From: Pseudomonas putida S13.1.2
GTDB lineage: Bacteria; Pseudomonadota; Gammaproteobacteria; Pseudomonadales; Pseudomonadaceae
Reading direction: 5' to 3'
NCBI RefSeq assembly: GCF_000498395.2
Contig: NZ_CP010979.1
Location: 3,782,001-3,846,000 of the forward strand
Length of the DNA: 64,000 bases
Of this stretch, positions 26,198 to 35,018 are shown piece by piece. A program made the translations under genes and the position numbers. The notes beneath the pieces are model-generated. The model worked only from the letters and a program-made list of their open reading frames with translations, was not told the origin of the DNA and ran no database searches. Position 1 is the first letter of the stretch; each line of letters opens with the position of its first letter.

Positions 26198-27117
26198 TGC
26201 TTGTTCTTCTCGTCAGGGAAATTGGGCACTTCGGCAAGCCGCCGCAGGCCGTTGAAATGGCTAGGGTCGTCGAGGAAACGCAGCATCACCTGGCGCCATG
26301 TGGGGTCGGCGAAGGTCTGCACGTGGCCACCACGGGTCAGTTGCAGCACCCGCGGCGGTGGCGCGTGCTGGTACAGGCGAATACCGTTGTCCATCGGCAC
26401 CAGGTTGTCGTCAATGCTATGGAAAAACAGCTTGGGCGGGCTGCTCAGCTGCTCGATCGAATGGATTGCGCTGTCGCCGTCCGGCACCAGCCACGACAGC
26501 GGCACCTGCAACGGCCAGGTCATCCAAGAGGTGCTGAGGGCAAAGCGCCCGACCGACCGGTAACTGGCTGGCACGCCATCGAACACCAGGGCACTGAAGC
26601 GCTGGCGCTGCTCGGGGTGGGCCGCCAGGTAGTGAATGGCCATGGCCCCGCCAAGGCTCTGCCCCAGCAGCACCAGGGGCTTGCCCTTTACCTCGGGCGC
26701 CTGGTCCAGCCAGGCCATGGCGGCGCCGATATCTTCGTACACCTCTGGCAGGCTCGGCGTCCCCTGCGACAGGCCATAGCCGCGGTAATCGATCATCAGC
26801 ACCTGATAGCCCTGCTCCGGCAGCCAGTAGCTGCCACCCAGGTGCCCCGGCAGGTTGCCACCGTTACCGTGCAAGTGCAGTACCGTACCCTTGACCTCGA
26901 CGCCGGCCTTGGCCGGCAACCACCAGCCGTGCAGGCGCAGGCCGTCCGACGTGACAAGGGTGACATCGCGGTAGGCGAGCTTGGCCCGCTCGGGGGTGAA
27001 CGCCTGACCAGGTTCGGGGTAGAACAGCAAGCTGCTGCAGCCACTCAGGCCCAACAGCAGCAAGCCAAGCGCCAGCAGGCGGCAGCGCTCAGAGAATGTT
27101 CGCGTAGTCGGCTTCAA
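26194..27117 (-). CDS. Alpha/beta-hydrolase lipoprotein
   Basis: A 307-residue alpha/beta-hydrolase exported as a lipoprotein: lipobox LSGC with C27. HLHGNGGNLPGH forms the oxyanion region, the nucleophile is S154 in GQSLGG, then an acid (SIDDNLVP) and His (RGGHVQTF) complete the triad. It belongs to the BEM46/YfhR-like group. The start at 27117 is a TTG codon, overlapping the DUF1704 gene end by 29 bases, since no ATG lies closer. The substrate is unknown. Confidence 0.9.
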   Translation of the reverse strand: MKPTTRTFSERCRLLALGLLLLGLSGCSSLLFYPEPGQAFTPERAKLAYRDVTLVTSDGLRLHGWWLPAKAGVEVKGTVLHLHGNGGNLPGHLGGSYWLPEQGYQVLMIDYRGYGLSQGTPSLPEVYEDIGAAMAWLDQAPEVKGKPLVLLGQSLGGAMAIHYLAAHPEQRQRFSALVFDGVPASYRSVGRFALSTSWMTWPLQVPLSWLVPDGDSAIHSIEQLSSPPKLFFHSIDDNLVPMDNGIRLYQHAPPPRVLQLTRGGHVQTFADPTWRQVMLRFLDDPSHFNGLRRLAEVPNFPDEKNKQ

Positions 27118-28366
27118 TACGGTCCAGGCTCAGGTGGTTGAGGAAGTTGGAGAAACACATCCAGGCCGACAGCGCGTTAAGGTCGCGAAACTGCTCGGGC
27201 AGGTACTTGGGCGGCTCCACCAGGCCCTCCTCCACCAACTGGCGCAGGGTGCGCATGTCCTCGAGGGTGGTCTTGCCACAGAACAGCAAGGGGATCTGTT
27301 CGAGCTTGCCCTTCTTCACGGCCAACTGAATGTAGTTGTAAACCATGATGAAGCCTTTGAGGTAGGACAAGTCCTTGGTGAATGGCAGGCCATTGGGCAC
27401 CGAGCCGCGGAATACCCGGCTGGCGTTGCTGTAGCTCTGCGCAACCTCGAAGCCTTGCCCACGGAAAAAATCAAACACCTGGAGGAAATCGGCGCCCTCC
27501 TCGACCATGTGGATGGCGCGGGTGCGGTTGGTGAGCTTGCGCAGGCGGCTGGGGTAGGAGGCGAAGGCAATCACCTCCATGAGGATGGCCAGGCCTTCCT
27601 GGGTGACCGTGGACGAGGGCGGGCCCTTGGCCAGGAAGGTGCAGATCGGCTGGTTCAGGCCATTGAGCGTGGTGCCGACATGCACCAGCCCTTCGTGCAC
27701 CTCCAGGGCGCGGACATCGCGGGCGTTGAACATGGCATCGGCGCGCACCTTGATGTAGTCGGCACCGGCAGCGGCATCGGCGACGATGCCGTCGGACTCG
27801 AATACGCGAATGGTTCCCTCGGCCTCGCCGAACACCGTGTTCAGCCGGCGCTGGAGGATCTCCACGGCCTCCTTGGCGGTAAGGTTCTTCGGCTCGTCCT
27901 TCAGGTCGCCACGGCCATCGATGTTGTTCAGGTAGTCCGACAGCATCAGGCCAAGGTCGGCCAGGGTCGGGTCACCGGCATGGAAGGCATCGGAGGCAGC
28001 GCCATACAGTTCCTGGGAGATCAGGCCGAAGTCCTCGGTACCGCGCGCTTCAAGCATCCGCACCACCATGCGGTATTCGCGGCACATGCGTTTCATGATC
28101 TGCCCGACCGGGTTGAACTGGCCCAGCTGGCGGATGATGTCGCGCTCGATGCCCTGGAACTCGGCCTTGACCGCGCCGGAGTCGAACGACAGCGGGCGCG
28201 ACTGGTAATAGGCACGGTCGACGGCCGGCGGCTCCTTGCCCTTGGCCTTGAGGAAGCCCTGACGAATGTTTTCGTCCCATTTCACCGCGTCCAGCACCCG
28301 GATCGGGGTCTGCGCCGCAACGATGCGGTCGGACAGGGCACGGATGGTTTGCTGGTATTCGTCCAC
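27089..28366 (-). CDS. DUF1704 protein with QEGLA motif (tyrosine/MATCAP-like peptidase fold)
   Basis: A 425-residue protein read from GTG 28366. The perfect AAGGAG at 28373-28378 decides this start over upstream in-frame ATGs. It has the DUF1704 signatures ALEVHEGLVHVGTTLNG (HExxH-like HEGLVH) and VTQEGLA, which form a presumed zinc site. The family was named for a link with flavohemoglobin expression, and eukaryotic relatives are tubulin carboxypeptidases. The bacterial substrate is unknown. First gene of an overlapping three-gene set with the hydrolase and small membrane protein. Confidence 0.9.
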   Translation of the reverse strand: MDEYQQTIRALSDRIVAAQTPIRVLDAVKWDENIRQGFLKAKGKEPPAVDRAYYQSRPLSFDSGAVKAEFQGIERDIIRQLGQFNPVGQIMKRMCREYRMVVRMLEARGTEDFGLISQELYGAASDAFHAGDPTLADLGLMLSDYLNNIDGRGDLKDEPKNLTAKEAVEILQRRLNTVFGEAEGTIRVFESDGIVADAAAGADYIKVRADAMFNARDVRALEVHEGLVHVGTTLNGLNQPICTFLAKGPPSSTVTQEGLAILMEVIAFASYPSRLRKLTNRTRAIHMVEEGADFLQVFDFFRGQGFEVAQSYSNASRVFRGSVPNGLPFTKDLSYLKGFIMVYNYIQLAVKKGKLEQIPLLFCGKTTLEDMRTLRQLVEEGLVEPPKYLPEQFRDLNALSAWMCFSNFLNHLSLDRIEADYANIL

Positions 28367-28406
28367 CGGGGACTCCTTATTGCAACAATGAGCCAAGCCT
28401 TGTGTT

Positions 28407-28518
28407 GCCTGTGCTGGCCTCTTCGCGGCTAAAGCCGCTCCCACAGGGACCGCACAGGTCTCAAGCCTGATGCAGTGCCTGTGAGAGCGGCTTTAGCCGC
28501 GAAGAGGCCGCAACAGGT
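28407..28518. repeat. REP pair (gcggc/gccgc core)
   Basis: Inverted pair with core GAGCGGCTTTAGCCGCGAAG and complement. One arm carries GTGAGAG where others have GTGGGAG. Confidence 0.85.
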
Positions 28519-28520
28519 AA

Positions 28521-29069
28521 CTACTTGCCAGTACGCTGGAACCGCGCCACTTCGACGAACAGGTCGGAATTGGCCGGGTCGTCCAGGTAGGCCAGCACCC
28601 GCGCCGACGGGCTATCGATCAGCACGCCGTCGCCGTTGTCTTCAGGCACCTCGGTGCTGCGCCCGGTCAGTTCCTTCTTGTCCACCGCCTGCTGCACCTG
28701 TTCGACATCCAGGTTGTAGACCACCAGCTCCTTGCCCTCGACGATGTCGAAACCGCCGATCAGGAAGTTGCCCCCCAGGCGTTTGGGCACGCCGGCCGAC
28801 AGGTACCAGCGGTTACCGTGGCGCGACACGGTGAATACGTATTCCTCAGGGGCCTTGCCCTTGGCCGTGGCCACCGCCTTGTAGGCATCGCCGCCGCTGC
28901 GACTGATGGTCAGCTTCAACGGCTCGCCCCAAGCGTCCTTGCTGCTCCACTTGCCGAGCAGGGCCTTGGGCGCCGCCTGGTTGCTGGGCAAGGGCTCATG
29001 GAAGGTCACCAGACAACCGCCCAGCAGCAGGAATGACAGAGTCAACAACACCACACGCCAGGCTTTCAT
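28521..29069 (-). CDS. Lipoprotein of unknown function
   Basis: A 182-residue lipoprotein from ATG 29069 with AAGGAG 7 bases upstream. The signal peptide ends in lipobox LLGGC (C19). The body (LLGKWSSKDAWGEPLKL..., lipocalin-like WxSxD pattern, FTVSRHGNRWYL) suggests a small beta-barrel or beta-sandwich. I do not recognise a family. A longer in-frame extension to 29333 overlaps the TetR gene and is rejected. Confidence 0.85.
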   Translation of the reverse strand: MKAWRVVLLTLSFLLLGGCLVTFHEPLPSNQAAPKALLGKWSSKDAWGEPLKLTISRSGGDAYKAVATAKGKAPEEYVFTVSRHGNRWYLSAGVPKRLGGNFLIGGFDIVEGKELVVYNLDVEQVQQAVDKKELTGRSTEVPEDNGDGVLIDSPSARVLAYLDDPANSDLFVEVARFQRTGK

Positions 29070-29098
29070 CAGGTTCTCCTTGAAAAATCGGTCTCGGC

Positions 29099-29815
29099 TC
29101 AAGCCGATGCCAGCACCAGCTGCAGGTATCGGGTAAGCATAGCGAGCATCTGCCCATCGGCTTGCGCGTTCGCATCCTTGAGCAGGCCCTGATATTCCAT
29201 CTGCACGATAATCGCCGTCAACATCTGGGCGTCCTGTTCCGGTTGCCGCGACCCCACCACCTGCAGCAATTGCCGGGTGCCGTGCAGCAGGATCTGCTCG
29301 TGGGCACGCACCAGTTCCGCCAGGCGTGGGCACAGCAGCGCCTCCTGGCGGAAGGCCTGCTCGGCCATGAGGAAGTCGCGGCGGTTCAGCAGTTGCCGTT
29401 GCACATAGTCGGCAGTCATGCGCGCCACTTCATCAGCCAGCCGCGCCCGTGCCTGCGGGCTGCCGTCGCCCTGGGCCAGCAACTGGCGCAACACCACTTC
29501 GGTGTTGGCCCACAGTTTGGCCATGTAGGCGGCACTGCGCTCGACATACTGGGCGAAGGTGTCGGTGAGCAGGTCCTCGATGTCCTTGAAGTAGTAGGTG
29601 GTGGCCGACAGCGGCACAGCGGCCTCGGCGGCTACCGCACGGTGGCGCACACCGCGTACACCATCGCGTACAACGATGCGCATGGCGGCGTCGAGGATCA
29701 GCTGGCGGCGCTGTTCGCTGCCTTGGCGGGCAGTCTTGCGGCCTTGGTATTGCACGCTTTCGGCGACGGCGGTAGCGATGCCGGCGGCGCCTTGGTCAGG
29801 CATGGCGGGTGTCAC
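29099..29815 (-). CDS. TetR-family transcriptional regulator
   Basis: A 238-residue regulator. The helix-turn-helix is about residues 36-82 (RRQLILDAAMRIVVRDGVRG, then HRAVAAEAAVPLSATTYYF). The start at 29815 is GTG with AGG seven bases upstream. ATG 29803 is an alternative. The lipoprotein gene begins 29 bases after the stop, so both may be one transcript. The target is unknown. Confidence 0.9.
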   Translation of the reverse strand: MTPAMPDQGAAGIATAVAESVQYQGRKTARQGSEQRRQLILDAAMRIVVRDGVRGVRHRAVAAEAAVPLSATTYYFKDIEDLLTDTFAQYVERSAAYMAKLWANTEVVLRQLLAQGDGSPQARARLADEVARMTADYVQRQLLNRRDFLMAEQAFRQEALLCPRLAELVRAHEQILLHGTRQLLQVVGSRQPEQDAQMLTAIIVQMEYQGLLKDANAQADGQMLAMLTRYLQLVLASA

Positions 29816-29845
29816 GGGGATACCTCACGGTTCAAGTCATCTGCG

Positions 29846-29955
29846 GCCTGCACTGGCCTCATCGCCGGCAAGCCAGCTCCCACAGGCCCGCACAATAGTC
29901 AGGACCTGTGCAGTACCTGTGGGAGCTGGCTTGCCGGCGATAGGGCCAGTACAGA
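29846..29955. repeat. REP pair (ctggc/gccgg core)
   Basis: Inverted pair with core GGAGCTGGCTTGCCGGCGAT and complement, between the TetR gene and the lysS terminator. Confidence 0.88.
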
Positions 29956-29975
29956 CAACATAAAGCTTCAGGCAA

Positions 29976-30002
29976 GAAAAAGCCGCCTCGAAAGGCGGCT
30001 TG
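29976..30002 (-). terminator. Intrinsic terminator of lysS
   Basis: Minus-strand AAGCCGCCTTTCGAGGCGGC followed by TTTTTC, 11 bases after the lysS stop: stem, short loop and U-tract. Confidence 0.9.
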
Positions 30003-30012
30003 TTCAATTCAC

Positions 30013-31515
30013 TCAGGCCTGTGGACGCATGTGCGGGAACAGGATCACGTCGCGGATCGACGGCGAGTTGGTCAGCAGCATTACCAGGCGGTCGATGCCG
30101 ATGCCTTCACCGGCGGTCGGCGGCATGCCGTACTCCAGCGCACGCACGAAGTCGGCGTCGTAGTGCATGGCTTCGTCGTCACCCGCGTCCTTCTCGGCCA
30201 CCTGGGCCAGGAAGCGCTCGGCCTGGTCTTCGGCATCGTTGAGCTCGGAGTAGGCATTGGCGATTTCGCGGCCACCGATGAACAGCTCGAAGCGGTCAGT
30301 AACGGCCGGATTGTCGTCGTTGCGACGGGCCAGCGGCGACACTTCGAACGGGTACTCGGTAATGAAGTGCGGCTGCTCCAGCTTGTGCTCGACCAGCTCT
30401 TCGAAAATCATCACCTGCAGCTTGCCCAGGCCTTCGTGGCCGAGCACCTTGGCACCGGCCTTCTTGGCGATGTCGCGGGCGCGGTCAACGTCCTGCAGGT
30501 CGGCTGCGGTCAGTTCCGGGTTGTACTTGAGGATCGAGTCGAACACCGACAGGCGCACAAACGGCTCACCGAAGTGGAACACCTTGTCGCCATACGGCAC
30601 GTCGGTCGACCCCAGCACCAGCTGCGCCAGCTCGCGGAACAGTTCCTCGGTGAGGTCCATGTTGTCGCGGTAGTCGGCGTAGGCCTGGTAGAACTCGAGC
30701 ATGGTGAATTCAGGGTTGTGACGCGTCGAAACACCTTCGTTACGGAAGTTGCGGTTGATCTCGAACACCTTTTCGAAGCCCCCCACCACCAGGCGCTTGA
30801 GGTACAGCTCCGGCGCGATACGCAGGAACATGGCCATGTCCAGGGCGTTGTGGTGGGTTTCGAACGGCTTGGCCGCGGCGCCACCCGGGATGGTCTGCAG
30901 CATCGGCGTCTCGACTTCGAGGAAGTCACGCTCGATGAGGAACTTGCGAATGTGCGAGATCACCTGCGAACGCACACGGAAGGTGTGGCGGGTTTCTTCG
31001 TTGACCATCAGGTCGACGTAACGCTGGCGGTAGCGCTGCTCGGTATCGGTCAGGCCGTGGTGCTTGTCGGGCAGCGGGCGCAGCGACTTGGTCAGCAGGC
31101 GCACGTTGGTCATTTCGACGTACAGGTCGCCCTTGCCGGAACGGGCCAGGGTGCCTTCGGCGCTGATGATGTCGCCCAGGTCCCAGGTCTTGACTGCGGC
31201 CAGGGTTTCTTCCGGCAGGGTCTTGCGGTTGACGTAGACCTGGATGCGACCGGTCATGTCCTGGATCACCATGAACGAGCCACGGTTGAGCATGATACGG
31301 CCGGCAACCTTGACCGGGATCGCGGCTGCTTCCAGCTCTTCCTTGGTCTTGTCCGCGTACTGTTTCTGCAGGTCGTTGCAGTAGCTGTCGCGACGGAAGT
31401 CGTTGGGGAAGGCGTTGCCCTTGGCGCGCTCGGCGGCAAGTTTTTCCTTGCGCAGGGCGATCAGGGCATTTTCTTCCTGTTGCAGGTCTTGCGATTCGGT
31501 CTTGAGGTCGCTCAT
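30013..31515 (-). CDS. lysS: Lysyl-tRNA synthetase (class II)
   Basis: Charges tRNA-Lys with lysine using ATP. At 500 residues it is the usual class IIb length. An N-terminal OB-fold anticodon-binding domain ([19 protein letters not shown], about residues 70-90) precedes the catalytic domain with motif 2 ([20 protein letters not shown]) and motif 3 ([11 protein letters not shown], near 470). It follows prfB by 93 bases, the prfB-lysS order common in gamma-proteobacteria. Confidence 0.97.
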
Positions 31516-31608
31516 GTCGTCATTCTTTCCATCAGGTATTCGTTGCCCTTTTCGGGCAGGGCACGCGATACCGGCGGGTAGCCAGGTATCGCGGCAGTGG
31601 AGTGCGGC

Positions 31609-32704
31609 TTACAGCCCTTGCTTGAGGCTTGCTTCCAGGTACTGGTCAAGGTCGCCGTCCAGCACTTTCTGGCAGTCGCTGCGCTCTACGCCTGTGCGCA
31701 GGTCTTTGATGCGCGAGTCATCCAGTACGTAGGAACGGATCTGGTGGCCCCAGCCGATGTCCGACTTGCTGTCTTCCAGCGCCTGCGAAGCGGCGTTGCG
31801 CTTCTGCATTTCCAGCTCGTACAACTTGGCCCGCAGCATTTTCATGGCGGTGTCTTTGTTGGCGTGCTGGGAACGTTCGTTCTGACACGCCACCACGGTG
31901 TTGGTCGGCACGTGGGTGATACGTACGGCCGAGTCGGTGGTGTTCACGTGCTGACCACCGGCACCGGAGGAGCGGTAGGTGTCAATGCGCAGGTCGGACG
32001 GGTTGATCTCGATCTCGACCTTGTCGTCGATTTCGGGCGATACGAACACCGCCGAGAACGAAGTGTGGCGACGGGCACCGGAGTCGAACGGGCTCTTGCG
32101 CACCAGGCGGTGCACACCGATTTCGGTACGCAGCCAGCCGAAGGCGTACTCGCCCTTGATGTGCACGGTGGCGCCCTTGATGCCGGCGACTTCACCTTCG
32201 GAAAGCTCGATGATGGTGGCGTCGAAACCGCGCTTGTCGGCCCAGCGCAGGTACATGCGCAGCAGGATGTTGGCCCAGTCCTGCGCCTCGGTACCACCGG
32301 AGCCGGCCTGGATATCCAGGTAGGCGTTGTTCATGTCCATTTCGCCGCTGAACATGCGACGGAACTCAAGCTGGGCCAGGGATTCTTCCAGGCCCTGCAG
32401 CTCGGTCTCGACGTCGCCGACAGCGCTTTCGTCCTCTTCCTCGACGGCCATGTCGAGCAGGTCCTTGCAGTCCGACAGACCGTTGGACAGCTTGTCCAGG
32501 GTCTCGACGACCTGTGCCAGCATGGCACGCTCGCGGCCCAGGGCCTGGGCGTACTCGGGCTTGTTCCAGACGTTGGGGTCTTCCAGCTCGCGGTTGACTT
32601 CGATCAGGCGGTCATGCTTGTGATCGTAGTCAAAGATACCCCCGAATGGACTGGGAACGCTCGGTGAGGTCCTTGATGGTGTTCAGGATCGGTTGGATTT
32701 CCAT
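31609..32704 (-). CDS. prfB: Peptide chain release factor 2, programmed +1 frameshift
   Basis: Recognises UAA and UGA stop codons and triggers peptide release. The gene starts at ATG 32704 (MEIQPILNTIKDL), reads 24 codons to an in-frame UGA at 32632-32630, then continues +1 (DYDHKHDRLIEVN) to 31609, giving 364 residues. The RF2 stop-recognition tripeptide SPF (KSPFDSGARRHTSF) and the peptidyl-hydrolysis motif GAGGQHVN are present. Production is autoregulated by RF2 level through the frameshift. It precedes lysS. Confidence 0.97.
32630..32643 (-). promoter_or_regulatory. prfB programmed +1 frameshift site
   Basis: Minus-strand GGGGGTATCTTTGA: an internal Shine-Dalgarno-like GGGGG three bases before the slippery CTT codon, then the UGA stop. 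When RF2 is scarce the ribosome slips to read GAC. This is identical in layout to E. coli prfB. Confidence 0.95.
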
Positions 32705-32813
32705 GGGCTGGCTACTCGTGCGAATTCGGTGAAAAGCCCGCGAGTATAACCGAGTCCGCTGCTGGGCGGCAGACCCGCCGGGCGGTCGCATTCGTAGAAC
32801 GTATCACCGCCTT

Positions 32814-32930
32814 TGTAGGAGCGGCCTTGTGTCGCGATGCGCAGCGCAGCGGCCCCCTGCGATATTTGCTGCGTAGCTGAAATTCTGGGGCTGCTGTGCA
32901 GCCCATCGCGACACAAGGCCGCTGCTACAA
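32814..32930. repeat. REP pair (type B)
   Basis: Inverted pair of TGTAGGAGCGGCCTTGTGTC and complement with diverged inner hairpins, in the gap between prfB and wspR. Confidence 0.82.
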
Positions 32931-32948
32931 CGGTCCGCGCACCGCTTC

Positions 32949-33953
32949 TCAGGCGATGCCGACCTGGTTACGCCCGCTGTTCTTGGCCTGGTACAAGCCT
33001 TTGTCCGCCGCCGAGATCAACTGCCGGCAGTGGCTGCCGACGGCCGGGGTGTGGGTGGCCAGGCCAATGCTCACGGTCAGGCGCGCATCGGCCACCGGCG
33101 CGGTATGCGGGATGCCGAGGCCCAGCACCGTCTGGCGCAGCTTCTCAGCCACCAGGCGCGCCCCGCCGGGCGAGGTGTTGGGCAACACCAGGGCAAACTC
33201 CTCGCCGCCATAGCGCGCCGGCAGGTCGGTCGGCCGCGAGCACGAGCCACGGATCGCCTCGGCCACCTGGCGCAAGGCCTCGTCGCCGGCCAGGTGGCCG
33301 AAGCTGTCGTTGTAGGCCTTGAAATAATCCACATCGATCATCAGCAACGACAGCTGCTGCTGTTCACGCATGGCCCGGCGCCATTCCAGCTCCAGGTACT
33401 CGTCGAAGTGGCGGCGGTTGGACAGCCCGGTCAGGCCGTCGGAGTTCATCAGCCGCTGCAGCATCAGGTTGGAATCGAGCAACTGCTGCTGGCTGACGCG
33501 CAGGGCGCGGTAGGCCTCGTCGCGTTGCAACAGGGTGAGGTACGAGCGTGAGTGATAGCGAATGCGCGCGACCAGCTCGATGGTATCCGGCAGCTTGACC
33601 AGGTAGTCGTTGGCCCCGGCGGCAAACGCCGCGCTCTTCACCAGCGGGTCTTCCTTGGTCGACAGAACGATGATCGGGATGTCCTGGGTGGCCGGGTTGT
33701 TGCGGTATTCGCGCACCAGGGTCAAGCCGTCCAGGCCAGGCATGATCAGGTCCTGGAGGATGACCGTGGGCTTGATGCGCATGGCCTGGACCACCGCCTG
33801 GTGCGGGTCGGCACAGAAGTGGAAGTCGATGTTGTCTTCATTGGCCAGACCACGCCGCACCGCCTCGCCGATCATGGCCTGGTCGTCGACCAGCAGCACC
33901 ATCGCCGAGTTCTCGTTGGTGGTGGCAAAACCTTCGATCGGTAATTCATTCAT
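32949..33953 (-). CDS. wspR: Diguanylate cyclase response regulator WspR
   Basis: Output protein of the Wsp system, making c-di-GMP from two GTP when phosphorylated. A receiver domain (about 17-135) has acidic residues D23/D24 and phospho-acceptor D68 (LQDLIMPGLDG). The GGDEF domain (about 170-330) has the active-site GGEEF at 249-253 and an intact inhibitory I-site RxxD at 240-243, so product inhibition is expected. The 334 residues match P. fluorescens and P. aeruginosa WspR closely. It lies 51 bases after wspF on the same strand. Confidence 0.97.
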   Translation of the reverse strand: MNELPIEGFATTNENSAMVLLVDDQAMIGEAVRRGLANEDNIDFHFCADPHQAVVQAMRIKPTVILQDLIMPGLDGLTLVREYRNNPATQDIPIIVLSTKEDPLVKSAAFAAGANDYLVKLPDTIELVARIRYHSRSYLTLLQRDEAYRALRVSQQQLLDSNLMLQRLMNSDGLTGLSNRRHFDEYLELEWRRAMREQQQLSLLMIDVDYFKAYNDSFGHLAGDEALRQVAEAIRGSCSRPTDLPARYGGEEFALVLPNTSPGGARLVAEKLRQTVLGLGIPHTAPVADARLTVSIGLATHTPAVGSHCRQLISAADKGLYQAKNSGRNQVGIA

Positions 33954-34004
33954 ACCTGTTCACCCGATCACTGCCGGCGTGGCGGCGTGATTCAATACAT
34001 TTCG

Positions 34005-35018
34005 TCATTTTGCGAAAAAGTCCATCAAGCGCCCGGCGATGCGTTCCAGCGGGCGAATTTCCACCGCAGCATCAATGGCCGCAGCGGCCTTGGGCATGCC
34101 GTACACCGCACTGCTGGCCTGGTCCTGGGCAATGGTCAGAAAGCCCTGCTGACGCATCAGCTTCAGGCCCTGGGCGCCGTCGCGGCCCATGCCGGTGAGT
34201 AGCACGCCTACCGCATCGCCATTCCAGTAACGTGCCACGCTTTCGAAGAACACGTCGATCGATGGCCGGTAGATTTCATTGACAGGCTCGGCAGTGTAGG
34301 CCAGTTGGCCATTCTGTAGCAGGCGAATGTGGTGGTTGGTGCCTGCCAGCAACACCTGGCCCGGCTGCGGCGGCTCGCCTTCGCGGGCCAGGCGCACCGG
34401 CAGGCCTGCTGCGCTGCTGAGCCATTCGGCCATCCCGGCGGCAAACACCTGGTCCACATGCTGGACCAACACGATGGCTGCCGGGAACGCTGCGGGCAAA
34501 CCCTTGAGCAGCACTTCGAGCGCCGCCGGGCCACCCGCCGACGAGCCGATCGCCACCAGCCCGCGACGCTGCGAAGCCTCGCGCAACGGCGCGGCAACCG
34601 GCCTGGCGGCTGGGCTGCGCTGCTGGCCGACCAACCAGCCGATATTGAGGATCTTGCGCAGCAGCGGTGCCGCTGCTTCGCGGGGGTCGCCAGCGCCCAG
34701 CGCGGGGGTGTCGACCACGTCCAGGGCGCCGTGGCCCATGGCCTCGAACACGCGGTGCACGTTCTGTTGGCGGTCCACCGTGACGATGACGATGGCGCAC
34801 GGGGTTTCGGCCATGATCCGCCGGGTGGCCTCCACACCGTCCATCACCGGCATGATCAGGTCCATCAGGATCAGGTCTGGCAGTTGCTCGGCGCAACGCT
34901 GCACCGCCTCGGCGCCATTGCTGGCCACCCACACCACCTGGTGTGCAGGCTCCAGGGCGACCGCACGGCGTAGCGCCTCGACGGCCATAGGCATGTCATT
35001 GACGATGGCGATCTTCAT
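34005..35018 (-). CDS. wspF: WspF, CheB-like methylesterase response regulator
   Basis: Demethylates WspA and so damps the pathway. Loss of WspF in other pseudomonads gives wrinkly, c-di-GMP-high colonies. A receiver domain with D53 (LILMDLIMPVMDG) is followed by a CheB catalytic domain with the Ser (AIGSSAGGPAALE), His (VQHVDQVFA) and Asp (LLTGMGRDGAQG) triad. 337 residues, all intact. Its ATG overlaps the wspE stop by four bases (ATGA). Confidence 0.97.
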   Translation of the reverse strand: MKIAIVNDMPMAVEALRRAVALEPAHQVVWVASNGAEAVQRCAEQLPDLILMDLIMPVMDGVEATRRIMAETPCAIVIVTVDRQQNVHRVFEAMGHGALDVVDTPALGAGDPREAAAPLLRKILNIGWLVGQQRSPAARPVAAPLREASQRRGLVAIGSSAGGPAALEVLLKGLPAAFPAAIVLVQHVDQVFAAGMAEWLSSAAGLPVRLAREGEPPQPGQVLLAGTNHHIRLLQNGQLAYTAEPVNEIYRPSIDVFFESVARYWNGDAVGVLLTGMGRDGAQGLKLMRQQGFLTIAQDQASSAVYGMPKAAAAIDAAVEIRPLERIAGRLMDFFAK

